Shown in pieces: positions 18,192 to 25,970 of a stretch of 64,000 nt of DNA; the first letter of the stretch is position 1, and every line of letters starts with the position of its first letter. The DNA is taken from positions 1-64,000 of the forward strand of contig CAVUFS010000008.1 of NCBI GenBank assembly GCA_963740675.1, written 5' to 3'. A program made the position numbers and the translations under genes. A model generated the notes under the pieces. That model ran no database searches and was not told where the DNA came from. It was given only the letters and a program-made list of their open reading frames with translations. The DNA is from CAIKMD01 sp963740675 (lineage in GTDB: Bacteria > Pseudomonadota > Alphaproteobacteria > ATCC43930 > CGMCC-115725).

Positions 18192-18239
18192 GGAGAAATT
18201 GTGCGCGGCATCGAGCGATGCCACGCACAAAATTTCTCC
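18192..18239 (-). repeat. Large intercistronic hairpin between livK and livH
   Basis: A 48-nt inverted repeat: GGAGAAATT...GTGCG.GGCATCG pairs with CGATGCC.CGCAC...AATTTCTCC, with one mismatch and a 2-nt bulge. It has no T-run. The position, after the binding-protein gene and before the membrane genes, is the classic one for an mRNA-stabilising or attenuating hairpin that keeps the binding protein in excess. Confidence 0.7.
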
Positions 18240-18242
18240 AGC

Positions 18243-18272
18243 CTTCGATCGATCACTCTTCGATCGATCACT
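18243..18272. repeat. Tandem 15-bp direct repeat at the end of livK
   Basis: Two exact copies of CTTCGATCGATCACT (18243-18257 and 18258-18272). The livK stop codon lies inside the second copy, so a slippage event created sequence just past the coding end. Confidence 0.75.
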
Positions 18273-19464
18273 TGGGAGGATTCGCTTCCTTCCACGGATC
18301 CTTCACATTCGGAATCGTGTCGAATTCGACGTTGGTAAGCTTGCCGTTCACCATCTCGCCGCGACGAATATAGACGTTCTCAATGATGTCGCGCGTTGCA
18401 GGATTGATCGAGATCGGACCGCGCGGGCTGGCATCGCTCTTCCAATTGCTCAGGATCTTCATCGCCTGATCGCCGTCGAACTTGCCGCCGGTCTGCTTGA
18501 TCACAGCATAGATGGCGTCCATGCCGTCCCATCCCTGCACCGACATGAAATCGGGAATGGCCTTATCGCCATAAGCGGCGTTCCAGGCACTGATGAACAT
18601 CTGATTGGCGGGACGCGTCGCCGCATTGGAGTATGTACCGGAGCTCACGATACCGGTCCCGACTTGAGTCATGTTCGGCAGCTCTTCATCGAGCATCACG
18701 TCTTGCGTCGTTACCAGCGTGACGCCCGCCTGTTTCAGGCCAAGATCGTTCCACGCTTTCATCACCGCGGTGGCCTTCTTGCCGGCTGGCACGAAGATGA
18801 AGGCGACATCCGGCTTGCTGTCCTTGATGCGCTGGACGAAAGGCGCGTAATCCTCGGTCGGGAAGGCCATACGGACCTTGTCGATGACCTTGCCGCCGCC
18901 CTTCTCGAAGGAGGTCGTGAAGCCGCCCTCGGCGTCATAGCCCGGCGGGTAATCCGTCACCGCCGTATAGCCTTTCTTCCAGCCTTGCTTGGCCGCCCAT
19001 TCGCCGATGGGGCCTGCGACCTGCCAGAGCGTGAAGGAGACGCGGATGATGTAGGGCGAGAGCCGGGTGATCGGCGCCGCCGCCGCGTTCATGATGATGA
19101 ATGGCGTCTTCGCTTCGGTCGCAACCGGCGCGATGGCCGAGGCATTCGGCGACCACACGGCGCCGGCGAGGAAATTGACGTGATCGCGCGTCACCAACTC
19201 GGTCGCGAGGCGCTTGGCGACATCGGGATTGGCGCCGGTGTCGTCGCGATAGATCAGCGTAACCTTAACGCCGGGCGGCAGATCCTTCTCATGCGTCTTC
19301 ACATAGAGATCGATGCCCTTGTTCATCTCGTCGCCCGGCTGCGCGTCCGGACCCGACATGGTCGAGACCACGCCGACCTTTATCTCGGTCTGCGCCGCGG
19401 CAACGCCGATACCGGCGAGCGACGCGCCGAGCAGCGCGAGAATAAAACGTGACGCCATGTGCAT
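18268..19464 (-). CDS. livK: Periplasmic binding protein for branched-chain amino acids/amides (LivK-like)
   Basis: The 398-residue protein starts at ATG 19464; GGGAGGG lies 7 nt upstream, and an in-frame ATG two codons later is less well placed. A signal peptide (ILALLGASLAGIGVAAAQ) precedes a type I periplasmic-binding fold opening with TEIKVGVVSTMSGPDAQPG. It delivers substrate to LivHM. Proteins of this class bind leucine-type amino acids, amides, urea or aromatic acids, and specificity cannot be read here. It leads the operon but is separated from livH by the hairpin. Confidence 0.88.
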   Translation of the reverse strand: MHMASRFILALLGASLAGIGVAAAQTEIKVGVVSTMSGPDAQPGDEMNKGIDLYVKTHEKDLPPGVKVTLIYRDDTGANPDVAKRLATELVTRDHVNFLAGAVWSPNASAIAPVATEAKTPFIIMNAAAAPITRLSPYIIRVSFTLWQVAGPIGEWAAKQGWKKGYTAVTDYPPGYDAEGGFTTSFEKGGGKVIDKVRMAFPTEDYAPFVQRIKDSKPDVAFIFVPAGKKATAVMKAWNDLGLKQAGVTLVTTQDVMLDEELPNMTQVGTGIVSSGTYSNAATRPANQMFISAWNAAYGDKAIPDFMSVQGWDGMDAIYAVIKQTGGKFDGDQAMKILSNWKSDASPRGPISINPATRDIIENVYIRRGEMVNGKLTNVEFDTIPNVKDPWKEANPPK

Positions 19465-19602
19465 GCTGAATCCCTCCCGTTCGACGACAAGCGCCGCCTA
19501 GCGAAGCGACGTCATATTGGAATGATTATAAAGGGGTATCAGGAGACGGCCAAGCTTCTTAGCCATCAGATTGACGCGAGCGCGGCCGCTCAAACCACTG
19601 GG

Positions 19603-19761
19603 TCAAACCACCAAATCGATCAACTGACCGCGACCAATGGTGGACGGCGCAGCCCAGTTCTTCGACCGCTCGCGCGTCGCCGGTTCCGGCTCGCGCCGAA
19701 CCACGACGGTCGGCGCGATCGGCATCACCTCGATGATCGCAAGGGTCGGCGCGATCTGCAT
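19603..19761 (-). CDS. Possible 52-residue protein, unknown
   Basis: An open frame starts at ATG 19761 with a GAGGA-type site about 12 nt upstream and ends in TGA at 19603. The product (MQIAPTLAIIEVMPIAPTVV, then VRREPEPATRERSKNWAAPS, ending LIDLVV) has a hydrophobic, proline-containing N-terminal half and a charged middle. Codon choice resembles neighbouring genes. It fills an otherwise empty 380-nt gap between pgk and livK. No family is recognised, and it could be a chance frame. Confidence 0.4.
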   Translation of the reverse strand: MQIAPTLAIIEVMPIAPTVVVRREPEPATRERSKNWAAPSTIGRGQLIDLVV

Positions 19762-19807
19762 GGTAAACGGTTCCTCACCAACGACAATGAGGAAACGCTA
19801 ACACTTT

Positions 19808-19830
19808 CTTAATCTTGCAACAAGATTAAG
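19808..19830. repeat. Perfect inverted repeat downstream of pgk
   Basis: CTTAATCTTG-CAA-CAAGATTAAG, with 10-bp perfect arms. It is AT-rich and has no T-run on either side. It lies 17 nt past the pgk stop and about 47 nt before the small open frame, so it could be a weak pgk terminator or an operator for the small gene. Confidence 0.55.
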
Positions 19831-19846
19831 ATGCTGAAAATTATAG

Positions 19847-21046
19847 CTAATTGCGCGGCTTCAGCGCTGCAACGCCAGGCAATTCCCGGCCTTCGAGCCA
19901 TTCGAGGAAGGCGCCGCCCGCCGTCGAGACATAGCTCAGTGCATCGACCACGCCGGCATCATGCAGCGCCGCGACGGTGTCGCCACCGCCCGCAACACTG
20001 AGCATCTTGCCGGCGCGCGTCAGCGCCGCAACTCGTTGCGCCAGTGCAACCGTGCCCGCGTCGAAGGGCTTGGTCTCGAATGCGCCCACCGGCCCGTTCC
20101 ACACCAGCGTCGGACATTGCTCGAGACGCTGCGCGATCGTGGCAACGCTTTGCGGACCGATATCGAGGATCATCTGATCGTCGGGCACGCGATCGATCGC
20201 CACGGTTTGCGTTGCGACTCCGGCTTTCAGCTCCGATGCGATCACCGCATCGACGGGAAGAATCAATTCGCAAGACGCCGAGCGAGCATCGGCGAGAATC
20301 TTTTGCGCCGCATCGAGCATGTTCTTCTCGACCAGCGAGCGGCCGACTTTCTTGCCCTGTGCGAGCAACAAGGTGTTGGCCATTGCGCCGCCGATCACCA
20401 GCACCTGGACCTTCTTCAGCATGAAGTCGAGGAGCTGCAGCTTGGTCGAGACCTTGGCGCCGGCGACGATCGCCGCGACCGGCCGTTTCGGCGAGCCAAG
20501 TGCGGCATGGAGCGCTTCAAGCTCTTCCTGCATCAACCGGCCGGCGGCCGCGGGCAGCAGATGTGCGATCCCCTCGGTCGAAGCATGCGCGCGATGCGCC
20601 GCGGAGAAGGCGTCGTTCACATAAAGATCGCCGAGCGACGCGAGCGCTTTCGCGAAGCCCGGATCGTTCTTTTCTTCCTCGGGATGGAAACGCGTATTCT
20701 CGAGCAGTCCAACGTCGCCGTCCTTCAGCGCGCCTACGACGCGTTGCGCCGGCGCGCCGATGCAATCCTCGGCAAAGGCGACCGGGCGACCGACGGCTTT
20801 CGCGAGCGGCTCGACCAGGGGCTTCAGCGATAGTTTGGGATCAGGGCCATTTTCGGGCCGGCCGAAATGCGACATCACGATCACGCGCGCGCCTTTCTCG
20901 GCGAGTTCGCGGATGGTCGGCGCCAAGCGCTCGATGCGGGTCGCGTCGGTAACGCGACCATCCTTCACCGGCACATTCAGGTCGGCACGCAGCAAAACCC
21001 GTTTGCCGCGCACTTCGATGTCATCGAGCGTGTGAAAATCAGCCAT
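19847..21046 (-). CDS. pgk: Phosphoglycerate kinase
   Basis: The 399-residue enzyme has the usual length. It begins with the diagnostic VLLRADLNVPVKDG and VIVMSHFGRP, contains the central PVAAIVAGAKVSTK and the C-terminal nucleotide site (SVAGGGDTVAAL). It makes ATP from 1,3-bisphosphoglycerate in glycolysis, or runs in reverse in gluconeogenesis. It lies 9 nt after the DUF1178 gene on the same strand. No gapdh or fba gene is adjacent here. Confidence 0.97.
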   Translation of the reverse strand: MADFHTLDDIEVRGKRVLLRADLNVPVKDGRVTDATRIERLAPTIRELAEKGARVIVMSHFGRPENGPDPKLSLKPLVEPLAKAVGRPVAFAEDCIGAPAQRVVGALKDGDVGLLENTRFHPEEEKNDPGFAKALASLGDLYVNDAFSAAHRAHASTEGIAHLLPAAAGRLMQEELEALHAALGSPKRPVAAIVAGAKVSTKLQLLDFMLKKVQVLVIGGAMANTLLLAQGKKVGRSLVEKNMLDAAQKILADARSASCELILPVDAVIASELKAGVATQTVAIDRVPDDQMILDIGPQSVATIAQRLEQCPTLVWNGPVGAFETKPFDAGTVALAQRVAALTRAGKMLSVAGGGDTVAALHDAGVVDALSYVSTAGGAFLEWLEGRELPGVAALKPRN

Positions 21047-21055
21047 GGAATGAGA

Positions 21056-21550
21056 TTATGCGTCGTTCGTGGGGACCCAGGGAATGGCCGCGATTTCGAT
21101 GCCATCCTCGGCTAGTTTCTCGGCTTCAGCCGGCGTCGCGTCGCCATAAATACCGCGCGCCTTGGCTTCGCCCTTGTGAATACGACGCGCCTCGTCGGCA
21201 AAGCCTTTGCCGACGTTCTCGCAATTGGTTTCGACGAAGTTGCGCAGCACTTGGAGCGCGCGGCGGAATTCGGCTGGCGTCGGCGGCCGGTCCGGCTCAG
21301 CTGCGACGGGCGGCGTAGCAGGAGCCGCTTCGGCTTCGGGCGCGGCTTCGCGATGGGTCTCGCGCGGCGCCGGGTCGGATTTGGTGGAGCGACCGAGCCG
21401 CGGCGCCATCACCGCCTTCTCGACCTCGGTCGAGCCGCATTCCGGACAAGTGACGAGGCCTCGGCGCGCCTGGCGCTCATAAGTCGCGCCATCGCGGAAC
21501 CAGGTTTCGAATTCGTGCCCGTCTTGGCAACGGAGGGTGAAGACGATCAT
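21056..21550 (-). CDS. DUF1178 family protein
   Basis: The 164-residue protein starts at ATG 21550, where family members begin (MIVFTLRCQDGHEFE); a longer frame to 21571 adds only seven atypical residues. Cys8, His12 and the pair Cys35-x2-Cys38 look like a small zinc ribbon. A low-complexity Ala/Pro/Glu stretch separates the N- and C-terminal conserved parts (the latter includes VETNCENVGKGFADEARR). Function is unknown. It commonly sits with the nitrilase-like and grxC genes in alphaproteobacteria. Confidence 0.88.
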   Translation of the reverse strand: MIVFTLRCQDGHEFETWFRDGATYERQARRGLVTCPECGSTEVEKAVMAPRLGRSTKSDPAPRETHREAAPEAEAAPATPPVAAEPDRPPTPAEFRRALQVLRNFVETNCENVGKGFADEARRIHKGEAKARGIYGDATPAEAEKLAEDGIEIAAIPWVPTNDA

Positions 21551-21647
21551 GCTAGGCCAGCAATATTCCAAGAAAGCAAAGTATTATATTGGCTTAGCAA
21601 TCCCTGCGATCAAGTGCCAGGGGATCCGTTGCCGGGCTATGGGTGGC

Positions 21648-22496
21648 CTATTCGGCCGCCGCCGGCCGCTTGGCGGGCGAGGCAAACGGCCGGTCATGGC
21701 GGAGAGACGGCACCGCCCGGCGCGCCTCGGCAATCTTGGCAGGGTCGATCTCGGCCAGGACAAAGCCTGGCTCCTCCCCGGCCTCGGCCAGGATCTCGCC
21801 CCAAGGAGCGACGATGAGGCTGTGGCCGTAGGTCTTGCGGCCCTCGGCATGCTCGCCGCATTGCGCCGGGGCAAAAACGAAGCAGCCATTCTCGATCGCC
21901 CGCGCCCGCAGCAACACATGCCAATGCGCCTTGCCGGTCGGCACGGTGAAAGCCGAGGGCACAGTCAGGAAGTCCGCACCGCCCTGGGCGAGCGCGCGAT
22001 AGAGATGCGGAAAGCGGAGGTCGTAGCAGATGGTGAGGCCCAGCGTGCCCCAAGGCAGCGCCGCGAGCGCCGTTCCTTCGCCCGGCTTGAACACCGCCGA
22101 TTCGCGATAGCTTTCGCCGCCCGGCAGATCGACATCGAACATGTGGATCTTGTCATAGCGCGCCCGGATGTTGCCGTCGGGCGCGATTAGGAAAGAGCGG
22201 TTGGCGAGCCGCCCGTCACCTTCCGTGCGCACGATGATCGAGCCGAGCAGCAGATGCGCGCCGGTCTCGCGTGCCAGATCGCGAAACGAGGCGAGCATTG
22301 GATGCGCGTCTTCCGCCCGAGCCTTCTCTTCGCGCAGCGCGCGTTTCGGCTCGATCATATCGCTGACTTCGGGCGTCAGGATGAGATCGGCACCGGCGTC
22401 GCGCGCGCGGCGCACGAGCTCGCTCGCGGCGTGGATGTTCGGTTCGACCTCGCGGCCGGCGTTGAGCTGGATACAGGCGGCTTTGAACAGCGTCAC
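21648..22496 (-). CDS. Carbon-nitrogen hydrolase (nitrilase superfamily, Nit-like)
   Basis: The 282-residue enzyme has the Glu-Lys-Cys triad visible as Glu43 (LTPEVSD), Lys116 (YDKIHMFD) and Cys157 (TICYDLRFP). The YDKIHMFDVDLPGGESYRES segment is typical of the Nit1 branch, which removes the amide from deaminated glutathione. The GTG start shares GTGA with the grxC stop, so the genes are translationally coupled. The glutathione link of both neighbours supports, but does not prove, the deaminated-glutathione amidase assignment. Confidence 0.87.
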   Translation of the reverse strand: MTLFKAACIQLNAGREVEPNIHAASELVRRARDAGADLILTPEVSDMIEPKRALREEKARAEDAHPMLASFRDLARETGAHLLLGSIIVRTEGDGRLANRSFLIAPDGNIRARYDKIHMFDVDLPGGESYRESAVFKPGEGTALAALPWGTLGLTICYDLRFPHLYRALAQGGADFLTVPSAFTVPTGKAHWHVLLRARAIENGCFVFAPAQCGEHAEGRKTYGHSLIVAPWGEILAEAGEEPGFVLAEIDPAKIAEARRAVPSLRHDRPFASPAKRPAAAE

Positions 22497-22756
22497 GGGC
22501 TGATGCCGAGCAGCGGATCGAGCTTACCGGCGCGATCGAGCGCCGCGAGATCGTCCGAACCGCCGACATGCGCGTCATCGATAAAGATTTGCGGCACGGT
22601 CGTGCGGCCGCCGGCGCGCTGGACCATCTCTGTGCGTTTCGACGTATCGGCTTCGACATCGATTTCCTCGAAATCGACGCCTTTGCGCTGCAAGAGGCTT
22701 CGCGCCCGCGCGCAGTAGCCGCACCACATCGTCGTATACATTTCGACTTTGGCCAT
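22493..22756 (-). CDS. grxC: Glutaredoxin 3
   Basis: An 87-residue protein with the dithiol active site Cys12-Gly-Tyr-Cys15 near the N-terminus, the cis-proline motif TVPQIFID and the glutathione-binding GGSDDL. The ATG at 22756 has AGGAA upstream. It reduces disulfides in the cytosol using glutathione. It lies between comF and the nitrilase gene, the usual alphaproteobacterial order. Confidence 0.95.
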   Translation of the reverse strand: MAKVEMYTTMWCGYCARARSLLQRKGVDFEEIDVEADTSKRTEMVQRAGGRTTVPQIFIDDAHVGGSDDLAALDRAGKLDPLLGISP

Positions 22757-22777
22757 CTTTTTCCTTCTGTCCCGAAC

Positions 22778-23527
22778 CTATCTCTGGGCGCGCACCACGC
22801 GCGCTAGTGTCAACACATCGACCCGCACCGCGCCGGCGCGCTTCAACGCCCGCGCGCATTCCTCGACCGTCGCGCCCGTGGTCAGCACGTCGTCGATCAG
22901 GACAACGCGCTTGCCGCGGATTTTATCCGGGTGCTTGACCGCGAAAGCGCCGGCCACGTTACGCCGCCGCGCCGATGAATTCTTGTTGCCTTGAGATGGG
23001 GTGCGGCGGCGGCGAAGCAAACAATCGGCCGCGACCGGTGGGCCGCCGGCCTTGGCGATCGCATGCGCCAGCACGGCGGCCTGATTGTAACGCCGGGCAA
23101 AGAGCCGCGTCCAATGCAGCGGCACCGGTAATTGCAGATCGGCATCGGCGAGCAGTTCGCGGCCGGTGCGCTGCATCCATTGCGCCAACGGCGGCGCAAG
23201 GTGAAGCCGGTCGCCATGCTTCAGCGCGAGGATCAGCGGCCGGCTGGCGTCGTCGTAGCGCATCGCCGCCCGTGCGCGATCGAAGTGCGGCGCGTCGGCC
23301 ATGCAGGCGCCGCAGAGCCCGCCGGGGCCGATATCGAAATCGAAGGGATAGCCGCAAGCGGCACAGCAGGGCGCGCCAAGAAAGGTCACCGCGCGCCAGC
23401 AAGGCGTGCACAGCGTACCGGTCGCGGCGACCGGCACGCCGCAGCAAAGGCAGCGCGGCGGCAGCAGCAGATCGAGCAAGCGGTCGCGCACGCGGCGCAG
23501 CCCGGCGGCCGGAGCAAGGGCGAGCAT
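22778..23527 (-). CDS. ComF family phosphoribosyltransferase-like protein
   Basis: About 249 residues from ATG 23527; a TTG at 23563 would add 12 residues, and neither has a clear ribosome site. The N-terminus carries a Cys-rich zinc ribbon (PPRCLCCGVPV, TLCTPCW, CCAACGYPF, CGAC), and the C-terminus has the PRPP loop VVLIDDVLTTGAT. ComF proteins support DNA uptake and recombination steps in competent bacteria, though many carriers are not known to be competent. It is divergent from the methyltransferase gene. Confidence 0.88.
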   Translation of the reverse strand: MLALAPAAGLRRVRDRLLDLLLPPRCLCCGVPVAATGTLCTPCWRAVTFLGAPCCAACGYPFDFDIGPGGLCGACMADAPHFDRARAAMRYDDASRPLILALKHGDRLHLAPPLAQWMQRTGRELLADADLQLPVPLHWTRLFARRYNQAAVLAHAIAKAGGPPVAADCLLRRRRTPSQGNKNSSARRRNVAGAFAVKHPDKIRGKRVVLIDDVLTTGATVEECARALKRAGAVRVDVLTLARVVRAQR

Positions 23528-23587
23528 CGCCGGATTGTCGCCCCGCAGCGGGTGACGGAGCAAGGCCTGCGTGCCATATAGGCTTCC

Positions 23588-24490
23588 ATGCCGGGCTCAA
23601 CTGCGCCACGCGCCGCCGCGCCAAATCCCATCGCGATTTTCGACCGCCCAGCGATGCGCCGCCACCGCGCCCGCGCTGCCGGGATCGAGGGGGATGCGGG
23701 CTTCCTGTTTCGCGACGGCGCCGAGCGGCTGCTCGACCGGCTGGCCGATATCAAGCGGCCTTTCGCCCGTGCCCTCGACCTCGATTCGCGCGACAAGCTG
23801 ATCGCCGAGCAACTGCGCGGCGCCGGGATCGAAACGGTGGTCGCGGGCGAAGGGGGCCCGTTGCGCGTCGATCTCGAGATCCTACCTTTCGCGGCGGCGA
23901 GCTTCGATCTCGTGACCAGCAGCCTCGCCTTTCACTGGATCAACGATCTGCCCGGAACGCTGCTGCAGCTTCGGCATATCCTGAAGCCGGACGGGCTGCT
24001 GCTGATCAATCTCTTCGCCGGCGAGACGCTCGAGGCGCTGCGCATCGCACTGCTCGAAGCCGAGGCCGAGATCGAGAATGGCGCCAGCCCGCGCATCTCG
24101 CCTTTCGCCGATCCGCGCGATCTTGCCGGCTTGTTGCAGCGCGCCGGCTTTGCCCTGCCGGTGGTCGATAGCGACCGTATCACCGTCGATTATCCCGACA
24201 CCTGGAAGCTGATGCGCGATCTGCGCGCGATGGGCGAGACCAACGCCACCGCGTTGCGCCACCGTCATTTCACGCGCCGTGCGACGTTGCTGCGTGCAGC
24301 CGAAATCTATCGCGCGCGTTTCGGTAACGACGATGGCCGCATCCCGGCGGAGTTCGAGATCGCGACGCTGACCGCCTGGGCCCCGCACGAAGCGCAGCCG
24401 CGCGCCTTGCGCCCTGGCAGCGCGACAACGCGACTTGCCGATGCGCTCGGGGCCGAAGAGCGCCCGGCGGGCGACAAAGCGACACCCTAA
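23588..24490 (+). CDS. SAM-dependent methyltransferase, BioC/NDUFAF5-like
   Basis: The 300-residue protein opens with IFDRPAMRRHRARAAGI, typical of the NDUFAF5-like group. It has a class I methyltransferase core (RALDLDSRDKLIAEQL) and the motif FDLVTSSLAFHWINDLPGTL shared with BioC. Motif I is degenerate (DLDSRD instead of a D-x-G-x-G loop), as in the mitochondrial NDUFAF5 group, which hydroxylates an arginine of complex I. It is divergent from comF by 60 nt, a common arrangement in this class. Confidence 0.8.
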   Translation: MPGSTAPRAAAPNPIAIFDRPAMRRHRARAAGIEGDAGFLFRDGAERLLDRLADIKRPFARALDLDSRDKLIAEQLRGAGIETVVAGEGGPLRVDLEILPFAAASFDLVTSSLAFHWINDLPGTLLQLRHILKPDGLLLINLFAGETLEALRIALLEAEAEIENGASPRISPFADPRDLAGLLQRAGFALPVVDSDRITVDYPDTWKLMRDLRAMGETNATALRHRHFTRRATLLRAAEIYRARFGNDDGRIPAEFEIATLTAWAPHEAQPRALRPGSATTRLADALGAEERPAGDKATP

Positions 24491-24504
24491 GAAATAGGAA
24501 GAAG

Positions 24505-24951
24505 ATGACCGAGCCGAAGCACGTGATCGTCCCGACCGGCACCGGACAGGCAGAAGCGCTGCTCTTGAGCTGCATCGATTATCGCCTGCCGGGCAAGATC
24601 GCGCGCTATATGGAAGGCCGCGGCCTCGCCGCGAATTACGATCACGTGATTCTCGCCGGCGCATCGCTCGGCGCGACGAACACGGTCTACCCGCATTGGG
24701 GCCAGAGCTTTCGCGATCATCTCGATCTCGCGATCCAGTTGCACGGCATCCGCCGCGTGATCATTCTCGACCACCGCGAATGCGGCAGCTATCGCGTCAT
24801 TTACGGCACCAATTTGTCCGGCGACGAAGAGAAGGCGCAACACGCGCGCGAGCTCCATCGTCTCGCTCGCGCGATTCGCGACGACTATCCGGCGATCGAG
24901 GTCGAGAAGCTGCTGATGGCGCTCGACGGCAGCGTCGAACCGGTGGAATAG
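24505..24951 (+). CDS. Small beta-carbonic-anhydrase-like protein, cytosolic
   Basis: A 148-residue protein with the beta-class metal and active-site pattern Cys23-x-Asp25-x-Arg27 (LLSCIDYRL) and His90-x2-Cys93 (ILDHRECGSY). It is shorter than typical beta-carbonic anhydrases (about 200 or more residues). There is no signal peptide. It follows the methyltransferase by 14 nt and precedes a closely similar, exported paralogue. Zinc binding is likely; CO2 hydration is not established for this short group. Confidence 0.75.
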   Translation: MTEPKHVIVPTGTGQAEALLLSCIDYRLPGKIARYMEGRGLAANYDHVILAGASLGATNTVYPHWGQSFRDHLDLAIQLHGIRRVIILDHRECGSYRVIYGTNLSGDEEKAQHARELHRLARAIRDDYPAIEVEKLLMALDGSVEPVE

Positions 24952-25020
24952 TCGGGACGCGCGGCATCAACGATTGCTATGCTGCGCGCGGAATTCCGTC
25001 AGCAAATTCAGGGGGAGACC

Positions 25021-25551
25021 ATGCACGATCATTCCTGTTGCGATCTGACCACGCTGCAAAGCACACGGCGCCGCTTTCTGACACTGGCCAGCCTCGGCGG
25101 CGGCGCGACGTTGCTCGGGCTTGCGCCGCGCATGGCGAAAGCCGCCGGCGATGTCGATAGCGTCGTGCTGAGCTGCATGGATTACCGGCTGATGGACGAA
25201 GTCGGCGTCTATCTCAACGGCCGCGGGCTCAAGAACAATTACGACCACCTGATTCTGGCTGGCGCGTCGCTCGGCGCAGTCACGCCGAAATATCCGCACT
25301 GGGGACAGGCTTTCTTCGAGCATGTCGGCCTCGCGATCCAGCTGCACAATGTGCATCGCGTGATCGTGATCGATCATCGCGATTGCGGTGCCTATCGCCT
25401 GATCTTCGGCAAGGACACGAAAGGCGAAGAGGAGAAGAAGCTGCATGCGACGCAGCTTCATAAGCTCGCGAAGCTCATTCACGAGAAGCAGCCGAAGCTA
25501 GCCGTCGAAACCTATCTCATGGATCTCGACAGCAAGGTCAACGCCGTTTAG
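25021..25551 (+). CDS. Tat-exported small beta-carbonic-anhydrase-like protein
   Basis: The 176-residue protein starts at ATG 25021, with GGGGGAG 3 nt upstream; an earlier in-frame ATG at 24979 is less likely. A twin-arginine signal (STRRRFLTLASLGGG, residues 14-28) ends near AKAAG. The body matches the upstream paralogue, with Cys52-x-Asp54-x-Arg56 (LSCMDYRL) and His119-x2-Cys122 (VIDHRDCGAY). Tat export implies folding, probably with metal loaded, before transport to the periplasm. It converges on mutT with overlapping stop codons. Confidence 0.75.
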   Translation: MHDHSCCDLTTLQSTRRRFLTLASLGGGATLLGLAPRMAKAAGDVDSVVLSCMDYRLMDEVGVYLNGRGLKNNYDHLILAGASLGAVTPKYPHWGQAFFEHVGLAIQLHNVHRVIVIDHRDCGAYRLIFGKDTKGEEEKKLHATQLHKLAKLIHEKQPKLAVETYLMDLDSKVNAV

Positions 25552-25970
25552 AGCCGCTGCTGTAACAGCGTGACCAGCGGCGCGTCCGCGGCTGGCATCG
25601 GGTAATCATTCATGGCGCCGGGGAGCGTCCACGCGATCGTTTGCGTCTCGCGCGGCGTCGGCGTGCCTTGCCAGCGGCGGCATACCCAGAGCAGCAGCAG
25701 GATGTGAAACGTATCGTAGCGATGCGAGGCAAAGCCGAACGCTTCGAGATCGCTTTCCGCGACGGTAATGCCAAGCTCTTCATCGAGCTCGCGGCAGAGC
25801 GCGGCTTCCGGCGTTTCGCCAGTCGCGATCTTGCCCCCGGGGAATTCCCAAAGCCCCGCCATCGCCTTGCCCTTGGGCCGCTGTTGCAACAACACCTGGC
25901 CGCGCCCGTCGATCAGCGCGGCGCTGACGATCGGAACAATCGGAAACGGATCAGCTCCGGTAGCTGCCAT
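25548..25970 (-). CDS. mutT: 8-oxo-dGTP diphosphatase (MutT-type Nudix hydrolase)
   Basis: A 140-residue protein with a complete Nudix box, GGKIATGETPEAALCRELDE followed by ELGI, and a MutT-like N-terminus (VSAALIDGRGQVLLQQRP). It cleans oxidised guanine nucleotides from the pool. Its ATG at 25970 lies 20 nt inside the end of argJ, so the two are translationally linked. The stop overlaps the convergent carbonic-anhydrase-like gene. Confidence 0.9.
   Translation of the reverse strand: MAATGADPFPIVPIVSAALIDGRGQVLLQQRPKGKAMAGLWEFPGGKIATGETPEAALCRELDEELGITVAESDLEAFGFASHRYDTFHILLLLWVCRRWQGTPTPRETQTIAWTLPGAMNDYPMPAADAPLVTLLQQRL

Noticed and set aside
19459..19812. Forward 117-residue open frame between livK and pgk
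   Set aside because: It begins inside the livK signal region and has no ribosome site or recognisable content. The reverse-strand 52-residue frame is the better candidate.
19808..19830. Inverted repeat after pgk as a standard terminator
   Set aside because: The stem is AT-rich and not followed by a T-run on the pgk strand, so it is listed only as an inverted repeat.
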